Assembly: GCA_014526335.1 (NCBI GenBank)
Contig: JACTAT010000194.1
Span: 1-64,000 of the forward strand
Direction: 5' to 3'
DNA from: Chrysaora quinquecirrha
Lineage: Eukaryota > Cnidaria > Scyphozoa > Semaeostomeae > Pelagiidae
DNA: 64,000 nt
Positions within the stretch are counted from its first letter, which is position 1. The number at the start of each line of letters is the position of its first letter. Positions 11,923-24,400 of this stretch are shown in pieces. Under the pieces are notes generated by a model, which saw only the letters and a program-made list of their open reading frames with translations, made no database searches and was not told the DNA's origin. The translations under genes were made by a program, and so were the position numbers.

Positions 11923-12486
11923 TCACCTGGAAATCCCCGAACAACTTGCGCAACATCTATTTCGATATGTTGTAAATTTACAAAATCCGATTCTTAGAAT
12001 AACTGCACAGTAAGCTTTTTTGTGAGTGTTTTTACATTTTTGCTCCAGTTTTTTCTGAGGTTTTGCAGCTATTGTAGTCTTTAAAGTAGTTGGTATTATG
12101 CGGGCTGTTGTCGTTGGTACGGGAGTTGTCTCTTTATTTCTATCGGCAACGGAAACTCTAACAACTTTCTCCTGGACTTTAACTCTAGCCTTTGCGAGCT
12201 GTATAGGAGACTTAGATACAACACTTCCCTTTTTCTTCTCAGCAGATAATTCCTTTCTTTTCAACGAAGGACCTGGCGTCGTCATCAACCTGATTGTTTT
12301 CACCACCTTTTCAGATGACTTACGGTGGCCTAGATGTTCCTCAATTCCATTTTCACAGGGTTTAGCTTTGCAAATCATGGCAGCATTTGGTCTTGCTTCG
12401 ATTTGACAGCCTCGACCTTGCTTGCCATCTCTCATCATGCAGTTAATTTGTCTCGTTTTAATTCCTCGTCCACAAGTTACTGAGCA
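11923..12486 (-). CDS. ADAMTSL exon 15: TSR7, linker and PLAC domain, stop
   Basis: This 564 nt last coding exon (acceptor TTTTTTAAAG) encodes residues 857-1043. TSR7 is CSVTCGRGIKTRQINC ... AAMICKAKPC. A Lys/Thr/Pro-rich linker of about 105 residues follows, with a TTPVPTTTARIIPTT stretch likely to be O-glycosylated. The PLAC domain has six cysteines (1007, 1016, 1025, 1034, 1035, 1038) in the spacing C-x8-C-x8-C-x8-CC-x2-C. The protein ends GISR and TGA at 11925-11923. PLAC is the C-terminal hallmark of papilin, ADAMTSL and some ADAMTS proteins. Confidence 0.9.
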   Translation of the reverse strand, partial: CSVTCGRGIKTRQINCMMRDGKQGRGCQIEARPNAAMICKAKPCENGIEEHLGHRKSSEKVVKTIRLMTTPGPSLKRKELSAEKKKGSVVSKSPIQLAKARVKVQEKVVRVSVADRNKETTPVPTTTARIIPTTLKTTIAAKPQKKLEQKCKNTHKKAYCAVILRIGFCKFTTYRNRCCASCSGISR

Positions 12487-15400
12487 CTTTAAAAAAGACA
12501 AAAATAGTTAAAAGAATGATACATCACTTAACTGAAACATTACGATCGATCACTAAAACCTGGTTGATAGTAAATCGCTGAAGTACCTGGACTCGTCGGA
12601 GCAAACGCCAAAATAGACTAAAGCAAGCTAAAATTTAAACGACTGACTAAATGGATTACAGGCAGTTCGGGTTGTTTATTTAGCCGAACAAGTTGGGGTT
12701 GATATTTTGATATTCACGTTCCGAAACGACATCAAGCTTAGACGAAAATACAGAGGCTATAGCAGATAGCTTAAATTTGAAACAAATGCTCTGTCCAAAC
12801 GAGCAAATACCCTTTTTGTCCGAAACTTTAAATTTGCTCACCAATGTTTTTGTTTTTTCATGATTTGGAGATAATTAAACAAGCAAAAATAAGAACAATG
12901 TTTTGGGAATGTTTCTAAAGCATTGAAGCATGTTTTGCTGTCAGCTTCAATGTTTGCCTTTCGCCAGCACAGCATCTAAAGGGTTTTGCACATCTCTTGC
13001 AATAAGGGCTATCAATAGCCTCACTGCACCAAAAACGCTACATAGAAGAATTGCTAAGCTGTAGGAGACGACCAATCAGTTAAAGCTGAAGCTCGCAACA
13101 ACAATCAATCAATTAAAGCTTGTTTCAAGTTGGAACTGACGCGAAAATTATCAACAACCCAACGAGTTGCACCAAAAAGGCCTCTAGGATCACTGGACCA
13201 CACATACAGCATTTTAGAAATGCGATCACAGATTTTCCAAACTACGAGGTTGGAATCGCAAATTGCATCCAAATTTAGACCGCGCGCTGTCTGTCTCTAC
13301 TTAAGCAACAATTGTTACGAGTCTTTGTTTAACGTCCATTCATTCAGTTCAAAAGTGACAACTGTGACGAAATATAGTAAGCTTTGGGTCACCGTTCTCA
13401 GAGGGGAAACGGCAAGTTAGGTCAGGCTCTACATATACGGGCATTGTCAAATAAAACTGAATCTTGCATAAGCACATACCTGGCTCCATTCAGTAGTGAA
13501 CCATTCAGGCTGACATTCACCTAAATTGCACGTTTCTTTGGCTTTTGGTTTAATATGATAATCACAATGATATTCAGATATTTGCTTCATGCTTCCATTG
13601 TGCATCGCGAAACATAACACCATTCGAGATCTCTCGCCATCACCACAAGAAGCAGAACACTGAAAATGTGAAATATGAATTCTAGAGCATAGCCTGATAT
13701 AAGCCAATAAGCCAGCCAATATAGGAAATAAAATCTGTATTCATTTTGAACTAATGTAGCAAAAATTCTGCTAATGCTGCTCCAGTTCACCTCCTAAATG
13801 CTTATTATAGATCGAGCTGCTTTCAATTCTAAGATTTTTAAATCCAGATTCTCGTCGTGGATTGGTCAATATTTTTCTTTTTATTTTGAACAACAATTCT
13901 TTTGTAAATAGCAATAGTTGCGCCTGAAGTGGGGGCAAGGAATCAGCATTTAGCTAATTTTTAAAGCAAATTGCCTTCACGAGCGAATCTTACTTTGGTA
14001 GAAACATGATATTAAAAATTACAAGACAACATTTTCAAATTAAGATCGACTAAATATGAATCTAGGAATTAAAACGATTTGTGTCATATTAGGCCCAATC
14101 AAGTTACTTTCGGATCAAAAAGTTTACAGTCAATTGGACCCCGCTATGGAATGGGTTGCAAAAAGAAATGAAGTCCGCTGAAAATCTAAATCGTTTCAAG
14201 ACTGTAGAAGTAGCGCCTGTTTAGATTGTATTTAATCTTGTTTTTGTGTAATGGTTATTTTAGTATTTACTACATATTAATGTAAATTATTCGACTTAGA
14301 TTAGTTAACTTTTTATATATTGTTAACTAGTAGATATTTATTCAAATTGAAATAAATCAACAACAACAAAAATTTTCTAAACCAGTTCAAAATAGTTTGG
14401 CAGTTTTCGGAATTCATCTTCTTTAAGTAGTTTTCTAAAAAGTTCGGCAGCTCTCAGAAACCTGCTACTGACCGAATGCGGTTCTTTCTCGGGGCGGGGA
14501 GGGGGGGGGTACATGTCTTATTAATGGACGGGGATTTCGGAAACCCACCCACTTATAATGTAATTTTGCAGAAACAGACCCTATTTCATGAGTAAAAATA
14601 AGCGGAATATGAGAATAATAAGACTTTCTAGACCTTATTATTGCTTGATATTGTACTATGAACATCTTTGACGCGATTTTACCACTTTTCTGGTCAAATC
14701 AAAGTTAAACTTTTGACTTTTCTTCAATTTTCCATCCACTTTTATGGGGTTTTGGTTAAAATCATACCCATGTTTAGAGAATTTCAGGGCCAAAAACCCA
14801 CCCATATGGGCAGCACATACCCGTACCCAAATTATAATAAATACCCCCGGGGGTTCTTTATACAATTCTAAGTTGCCAGCAAACATTGCTAGTATCATTA
14901 AATAACAGGTCAACCTTCGTGGTGTAAGACTTAGTTTATTTTTCACGATTCTGACAGGCAAGGAGATTGAAAATTACAAGGGCAGCAATCCACCAGTAGA
15001 TACCAGAGCTAGGCCTTAACTGTCAGATTTCCTACAGTCATCAGAAAGGCGTGCAAAAGACTACGGCAACATGTAAAAATGCGTTATATCAGCATCAAAA
15101 TACGGTGGGAAGGAAGAAAATCTCAGTTAAGACTGCTAGTCAAGTGATTTTGTCTAGATGCAAACGTACCTGTGTCCAGTTAGATGCGAGCCATATGCCA
15201 TTGCATTTCCGATTGATACAAACACGAGAATGAATTGGTTTTCTATTGTGTTGACAGTAAATTTCGGGCAGCGAAGAACCATCTTTGCCAGCACAAAACA
15301 CTAGCCTTTTCTGTTTACCTTCTCCACAAATAGTTGAGCACTGTAGGAGACAGAAAATCATGACAATAGTTTGAGTAGTGGTGCTGTTTAAAATGTAAAG

Positions 15401-18400
15401 GGACTGGCACGAACACATGGAAACCTAAAGCTCTGGGTAAACGTTCAAACATTGTTTAAACATCCAAGATTTAATTCTACATGTATAACAACAGGAAGCC
15501 CAAACTGGAATGTGTCGTAAAAAAGCATTTAATTGAATTGTATGGCCTCACATTACGAGCATTGAAGTGAATTGCTATAGTGTTGACTATTTGTATTCTA
15601 TATAATAAATATATACAATAATATACATATATATATAATATATATATAATATACAATGTATATTTAATATGTATATTTTTATATTATATAGAAGACAATA
15701 GTCAACAATATAGCAATTCACTTCAATGCTCGTAATGTGACGCCATACAATTCAATTAAATACTTTTTTACGACACATTCCAGTTTGGGCTTCCTGTGGT
15801 ATAGCAGTGATAAGTCACATGGTTACATCGCAATGCAAAGTTTGAAAAGAAGAAATTGCTAAGCAATGCTTCAACTCTTTGTCACAAGCAAAACATGTTT
15901 GATTAGCATTGTTGCCATACCAGATGATTTGGCCAGGAAAACCTTTTAAAGGGTTCTTTTGAGTGAAGCATAAGTTCGATTCGACGTTGTACCGTGCTTT
16001 TCATAGCAATATCGAAGCTACTTCGCTTCTTCTGAGCGAATTGGCTTCATAGCAATTGGCTTTCATTGCTTAGCGAAGCAAAAAAGGTTTTCTTTGTTCT
16101 TTTGAAACTGATTAGATTTTTGTTGTTGTTGTTTCTCGGTGCGTCTTTAGTTTACGTGATAATTTAGGACTGGGGCGAATCTTATTTTTGCGCCAAAATG
16201 GCTGGAAAGGAGGCCAGGACAGGATTTTCAAAGTTTGCTGAGAAAACAACTTGAAAGAGGCTAGATAGGAAAATTGAAATCATTTGAAAGACTGAGTCAA
16301 TGAGTTATTTTGGTTTTGTTTCCCTTCCATGTCTTGGAAGCAGGCGAAGCAGATCTCTGATTCGCTTCAAAAGAACGCACTCTAATGCCATATGATGTTT
16401 TGCTGTTCATTGCGAGTCTGAAGTTTTCTAGTTTTTTTTGAGGATATAGGATAGTTCGACCCTCCTAATGGGGCTTCCAAGTTGGCCAAAATGACGCTTA
16501 TTTTAATTAGAAAGCTGCACCGACAAGTTATCACATCCAAACTTGTCGACTAAATGTATTCTTTCCCTGTTATTAGCTGAAATAATATTAGTGACGGATT
16601 TTGGTAGATTCAGTTTTCAGAGGAATGGTACAGCAAGATTTATCAAGATTTTATTCGTACTTATGTTCAGGCGAAATTTGTAAGATTAATTCTTAAATTC
16701 AGATTTGGATTAAATTCAGAGTTAACCTGAATATTTTCGCACGATTCCCGTCACTGGCAACCAACATGAGTGCTCTTGCGGCAGCGATCAACCGTACCCT
16801 ATAAGTTCTGCCTAGTTGTTGACATGTCGACATAAGTTAGCAGTTAAATCTTGTTGGCCTAAGTTCTATCGAATCGTAGGTCGACATAAGCCTGCCCTTA
16901 GGAGAGTTGTGTCAAAGTATTCGCCTTTGAAAAGAAGCGAAAATTCGGCTGTAACCTCCAAATTAAGCGTCATGATTTACACTAAGAAGGAATGACGTGA
17001 AAGATCTAGGGAAATAGAGTTAAAGAGCCTACCTTGTTCCATTTACCAATGAACCAATCAGCTTTGCAAGGTCTAAGATTGCACATTCTAAGTGTCTCGG
17101 GCTTTTGACTCGAGTCACACAAGAATTGGTCCCTTATTTGGTCATCAGAAACACAGTATGTTTTGCGAGATTGTGTTCCTTTATCACATGTCCTTGAGCA
17201 CTGAAATGAAAGGCATTCATGGTTAATATGTCACATCAGAGAAAACGAACATGTCTCAGAACATGGCTGTCAAACTCGTCTCCTTGGTGAATAGAACGCT
17301 TTGTAAAAACTTTGGTGCTCATATCCGACCATGGTATCGGCTCGCTCTATTCAAAAAAGTATTGGCTGCTCAAACACTAGGAAACAGAAAATGACGACAC
17401 AATTTCATCAAAATATCAAACCCGACATAGGCCAAAAACTATGTAAATAACATAATATGGAAACCAGAAGTTTTTTTTTGCTTTTCTTTGCTTAGAACAT
17501 CTTCTTTAAGAATCCAAAGCTTGTTTTGATGCCTGGGCCAAAATCAGTCGAAGGTTGAGCTTCCAGAATACATACTTGGGGCCTGTGGCCAAGGTTGCAT
17601 GGATGTAAGCGTTTTTGCACATAAAACAATCTTAACATATATATTAAGCTGAATTATATATATATAAGCTGAAATCCTACTATATGTTTTACATTCCCTG
17701 CTTAAAGATGGCAATTTATGCTCGTGCCAGAATCACTAGATTCGGCTTTTAGTAGGCTCGTTGGAATGAGAACGAAGGACAACGGAACAATTCTGTATTT
17801 CAGTTCAATTTTTGTATTTTCATCTTCTGCTTATTCAAGGCCTTGAAATGAACAGAAAAATAATATTTTTGTCGACGAGTTGTCCTACGATAAATCAACA
17901 TTTCTCGACAAAAGTGGATTGCGAAAGGCGGGCACGACATTAGCAGAAATCCAGCTCTAAATTGGAGATGGTTCTAGAATCGAAAATATCTTATTGCTAT
18001 AATCTTAAAAAATAGATATGCAGACTAAAAAAATCGCTTAAGCTACACTGTTAAAATGAGATCAATAAAATGAAAAACAAAAAACTTCTTACTGGAGACC
18101 ATGGATCACTTTTCCAATAGTAACATGGAACATAGGGACATTCTTTTCGAATAGCAGGCCTTCTACCACATTCATAGAATGGAGCACTGATCTCCACTTT
18201 ACCCCTGCTTGTTATAAGTACCCTCATACATTGCACTTCACGTTGTTGATAGCCACCATAACCACACGTTTTGCTGCAAGGTTTCCAGGGCAGCAACTTC
18301 CAACTACAAATGAAAATAGGAAGGATGGTAACGTTTGCTTGTTTAGTTTTTTGTTATTTCCACGCCCAAGTCTACACGAGTCTCCATGTGAGAGCTGAGG

Positions 18401-21400
18401 TGGTTAGGCGCGTGTTGCGGTTATTTAAAAAAAAAACGAGGAGCAACACACATAACTTTGGCCATTGAGTAATGGTCCGTGGAATGACACTGTTAGGCTC
18501 AGAGACGAGTGAGGCAAGTGCTGACGTAGATCAAACAGCTAAACCAAAAAAACGTAGGGACATAGCTCTACATCCTTTTTATAAGAACGCACTATAAGAA
18601 TATCGAGGCTCGATTTGCCAAAAAATAAGAACAACCCAAGAACATGTCCAGCATCAGATGAAAAATTAGAAACAAGAAAATGTGTTTTTAGTAAATGCAT
18701 CTCATGTTAACAAAACAGAACTATGCTATTACTAAATAAAAGTGCAGAGAAGATGCGCCAAACTGTTATTTATTGTTCGTAGCGAGGAGCAATTCACTTC
18801 TTGGAATCTTGTACACCCTCAGCTGGAATCTCTACTGTTTTCGCAGGAATTTGGCAAGAATCTTTTTTTCAATAGGAATCTCGTACACTTACGGAGAAAC
18901 TCTTTTGAGGTGTGAAATGCCCCTCGGCTCGGTTTATAGAAGCAATTTTTTGTGTGTAGTTGTAGAAAGACCGACGCTGAAATAAGAAACATTGAGGCTC
19001 AGCAAAAATCATCTGGTTCTTATAAAAAAAGAGTGTAGAAGAACGTTGGCCTAGAAAGCTTACTCTGGAAGGTCAGTTGTTTCACTGCATTATCTAGTGT
19101 GGTATGTCTGCGACGAGGAGCGGTTTCCTCCTTGGAATCTCGTACACCCTGAGCTGGAATCTCTATTGTTTTCGTAGGAATCTTGTACGAATCCTTATGA
19201 TTCAATAGGAATCTCGTACGCTTTTTCGAGGGGTGAAATGCCCCTCGGTCTGCGATGTGTTGAATTCTTCAGGTCAGGTATCAGTCTTATACTGATAACT
19301 TATAAACATTAGTCAATTGCCGTTTCGTCTAAAAATTTGAATTCAAGTCTTAGCGGGGAAATCGTAAAAAAAGCGACGGCAATTATATTTACTTGCACGA
19401 GCTCAAGAGAGAACGTAGAAAAACATTAATTTTCTCATTTATTCCAAATCCATCAAAACCACACAGGTAACATGCAGATTCAAGCGTATCAACAATGGAA
19501 ATCTACCCCCGAACCTCGACCTTGGATTCACGATGGACTAGATCAAAGGTTAAAAATTAAATATTCCATAGAAATTCTATTTTTCTTACGTTGGTTTACA
19601 TGGCCTCATATTGCATACGCGTTTCCTTTGCCCAGGCTTTTTCAATGACTGACAATACGAACTCTTTACTACTGTTGTTTTTCGGCCAGGATAAACAGCA
19701 ACACAACGAATATTAAGCTGTTGTTCGCCTATAATTCAAAGAAGCAAATTTCAATCTAACACAGCAATACCTCTGGTTAGTGGCTCAACGGAGGGACGTG
19801 AAAGGTGTTTTCAGAATAGGGTTTCAAAGGGGAGATCAGAACAGGATGTAGAAAATTACCTGTTTCAGGCTCAAAAATTCCATCCCAGGCAAGATGTTTC
19901 CTGGATTAACAGGCTAGAATTACCGTCAATGTCAAAGGACGGTTCGAAACTAGACTCATTTCAAATGTCGTAACAAATATAAATAGAGGACTGTATGATA
20001 AATTATGAAATATAAAAAGCTTACCAAGAATATAAGATGCAATAAACAAGAAATCTACATAAGAATAAGCGAGAATACGTGTGATTGTCCGTGTCAGTTC
20101 AGTCTGCTTCTGGTTAATCGAATGTTCCAGTCCAACGTTCCATGTACAGCGATAATTCTTTATCCATGAGATTCCCATCAATTTATGTGAGCAGCAATGA
20201 ATTTCCATTAATAGAGAGTTCCAAATTTTGGATAAATCGAGATTTAAAGATTCTTCTGGTAATTCAGAGAGTTCATTCGTTTTCAAAGAGTGTTCAGATC
20301 AACAACAAAAAAGCAACTGACAACTGACAACCACACGTCGTTTCATGGTACAAAAATCCAAAACTAAAAAAGAGAAAGAGGCTGAGGGCCCGAGGGTTGG
20401 GGTCTTTTTCCCAAAGAGAGTAATGGTAAAATTGTGTATTCAGGGCTAAGTCGCAGTTCTAAGGAGTAGACTAACAAGTCCTGTGGCTGCGAGACCTATG
20501 GCTGTGAGTAAGGCCCTGGATAAACGGTCAAACATTTTTTGTCAAACATTTGAAATTTCCTTGTCAAGCAAATGTTTTACCGTTTAACAACATCGCAAAA
20601 CAATGCTCGTCAAACATATTTGCATGCATCAAGCAAAAAGATGTTTTTGAACATTTTCCAAAACATCGCGGAACGAATTCTGTTGATTTTTGCTTTTTTG
20701 CTTTTCAACCAATGCATTGTGATGTTGCCCAACTTTCAATCGTCGCTTGATGAATAAATTTCAAATATTTGACAAAAATCCTTGAAAATTTGCCAGGACC
20801 TAAGTTCTCAGTAGACTTACGAGACCTAGGCTTATTCCACGAGTCGTAGTTTTTGCTTCTTAGGCCAATCTGATATCTGGCAGATTGCTCAGAACAACTC
20901 CGAGCAAAAGGCTATCCAATCGAATTTTCTAAGTAATTAGTTGTTGCTGTTGCTAAAGGCTGCCGATGCTGTTTGCGAAGAGTGGGACTTATGTAATGAG
21001 TCTATACACGACCAATGGTTGGGATGCTGCCATTGCCGGGGCTCGAAAACCAACCCAAATGAGCTCCTGATGTTAAGAGGCCTTGAAAAACACAAGGAGA
21101 ATTGAACAGAGAGATAGCGTTAGACTATAGTTGACTCTTTTACCGTTAAGTGAAATATAAAAAAGTTTCTTAAAGAGCAAATATTTCATACAGCGGGTAG
21201 AATTTGCTGAATGAGATTCATTCGAGGAGCGAAGCAAGGAATGTTTCAGATAGCTAGTATTCGTGTTCTCATATGTCAACTTTAGGATTGAGAAAACAGC
21301 ATCAGAGTCATCAGCGATGATATATAAGTTGGCTCTTTTATAAAATCACGAATACCATTTAACAGTAAACTAACCTCCTCCACAAGGTCTTGAGCATTTC

Positions 21401-24400
21401 GTCCACCCAGCAACACTCCAGTGCAAAGTGGGTTTCGTCCTTGCTCGATTTGCGTTGTTTCTTTGAAATGAGGTGGTTGTTTTTAGAATTTTATTGCTCT
21501 TGGACGCAGGAAGTTTGATTGTATAATTGAAGAAAATCTCGGGTGGGCCTTCTTGGTAAAGAAGCTAGAAAGACAAACATAAGTGTGATCAAATTATAAC
21601 TGCAAAATTGCGATGGACAGCATTGGGTGCTTGAAACGAACTCGTATTGCACGGTAGCTAGATAGTGCGCAGTAGAGCTGTGGTGTGACTTTGGCTGAAA
21701 CAGGCCTAAGCTGTGGCGAACTGGGAAAATGAATTGATGAAGAATGATACAATCCAAGTGCAATTCAAAGCAAATTATAAATCAATAACTTACGACAATC
21801 TTTAATTCTTTTGTTGTTGGCCCAGCAGCGGTAATGATTTCAGTTGATTTAGGCCCTCTGTTAAGGCGATATTTTATCAGAGTGCCAGCAGCCGTTATGT
21901 CCTTTCTTAATACAATGCTCCAAAGACCATTGACGAGGTACTTGTCCCCAACCTTCAACGCTGCAAAAGAAAAAATAAGTAAATACTGAGAGACACAGCT
22001 CTTAAGATCAGAATGGAAGACTTATAAAGGGACCTCAAACTTATTCCTTGTAAAAATACTCTGCAAAAATACTCTGCTAAGTCTTTGGCATATGTTTTAT
22101 TGTATAGGATATTACATGTAGAGATCTTTTAGGTCAAGATCTTTCCCTCTCGAATTAACGCAGACGGGAAAATTTTTTGTCAAATTAACATCCAAAACGT
22201 TTTAACGGTCATTAATGGTATCAGAGAGAATTTTTATGGTGAGATATTTTGTTCGTACCATATACGAGGACATAATCTAAAGAATGCTGTCTCACCAAGA
22301 TAGTTTTCTGATGGTCTCGCTTCTTGAACTTTTATGTTTGTTGCTCCAACTGGTATCTTGAATATTTCATTGTAACCTAAAGGTAGTATGTAAATAAGTA
22401 AGAAATAAATAAGCAATCAGGTTTATAGATCTACTGCAGTTGGGGACAATTGCGAAAGCTCATTTTCATGCGCTTCAAAGATAAGAATGGTTACGAATCT
22501 CATTTTTGAGTTAATGTATGCCTTCTCTCATTTTTTTTATTAACTGTCATGTATTCCTTAACAGTTTTGCCTAGATAAGCTTCTATACTCTTGGTCCTTT
22601 AGTCCTCTTTGCCGCACATCGCTAGCCGGCGTGCAGACTATACTGTCCACTGCGAAGGAGCGCCTATGAGGAACTTCGAAAGTCTGCAAATTAGCGTTCA
22701 AATTTGTGGTCTGAGACCTTGCGCAAGAATTATCGACTTTGTCCTGGTATTGTCTTTAAGCCAATCAGTATCTTGTTTGAAATATTGAGGACCCAGTCAA
22801 AAGCAAGAATGATTGCCACATGTTATTTACGTCATCATAATAGCAGCACAATCATTCTCGCAAATACAAAATGGAGGAAAGAAGAGCAGCGCTGACTTCA
22901 AGGATAAAGTTTTCTTGTCTGCAAGACCTAAAAGATTGGGATGAGATTTACAAGTTCCTCATAGGCGCTCCTTCGCAATGGACAGTAAAGCCTGCACACA
23001 GGCTAACATAGTGCCGGCTGTTCTTGAGTTTCGCTGGCTGTCCTTCATGTATTGCTACTTGTTTCCTTCTTGTCGTTAAAGGTCGCGGTCCTGTTGCTAA
23101 AACAGTCTATCTAGAGATCTTTTCATCGCGAGGAACCCAGCAACATCGAGCAGTGTTATCGTTGATATGTTGCTAGCTGTCGAGGAAGTAATTAGCTATA
23201 TAGTTGTTCCTAAAGTGTTGTAAGCTCCATTTACAAAACTCTGCAACACCAAGATTTATTAGAGTCACAGTTATTACTGTCGAATGGACTCATACACTCT
23301 TGGACTCGTGCTGTTTTGAAAAGTTTGTTTGTTTCTGCGCAAACCGAAAGAATAAAAAAAAGTCTAGACTTATTAGATGAGTCGTCGTTATCGCTATTGA
23401 GTTGAACTGCTATAGAACTGAAAGGCTGGACCTTTGCTACGGTTACTTGAAAGTGTCAGTTTCATGAGCGAAAACAGGAACTCGAGTAACAAGTCTAGTA
23501 ATTCGTCTATGCGACATATCAAGCGGCACGCAACAATACAAACCGTGATAGGCAAAGAAGAAAAAAATAAATACCTAATTTGAGTCCGGCTTTAGAGTTA
23601 AACATTCCAGATACTTTGCGGGCGATTAGTCGATTTGACTTGACTTCGGGTTTCAAATTGATCCTTGGTGTTACTTTCTTGTTAAATCGAGGATAGAAAG
23701 TTTGAACTTGTGGACTGACTTGTCTGTTGTGGTTCATTGCTGCACTTCGGTAACTTTGAAGGGCTCTCTGACTTTCAAGGGTCAAAAAATATCGGTTTTG
23801 TCCAACATGAGTTCGTTCGTTAGATGCTTTCAGCAAGTTGCCATTCAATACTGGTCTTTGAGCATTTGGTTTCTCTACTGTCTGCACTTTCTTGATTTCA
23901 GCCTTGGAAGTCAATTTGAGAGGAGATGAGGATATGAGCACATAATGTGAATTGAATAATGCATGTGACATAGTGTCGTATGGTAAAGTAGTTACAGAGT
24001 AGATTAACTCGGAAGAGTACATTATTTATCAGTATATTATATACTGTACATACAAGTTTTTAATTGTATGGATGTCAGTAAGTAACGTATCATTCAGTCC
24101 ACCGTTCTCATTGCATCTGTGTTTCTGCTTTGGGCTATGTTAGCCCTTCTTCATAATCTGACATCATAATGATTTATTGTTTCCTTGAATAGAACCACTA
24201 GGATACTAGGATAGAGTTCAATCTTGACAGAAACCTTTTCCTGTACAGACTGCATGGCCAGAGAGTCAACGACAATTCTAGTGAGCTTATTATCTTATAT
24301 CGCCGATTATTCCATTTTGCATGCGCGTGTTTCGGCTATTTTAAGTCTATTCAGTGCACATAATTATTTATATTTTTCTTGAGCAGCAAACACTAGAACA

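Noticed and set aside
21375..21460. A shorter ADAMTSL exon 9 starting at the CAAAG before 21460
   Set aside because: Its phase does not match exon 8; the acceptor at 21565 gives a matching phase and adds the expected end of the spacer.
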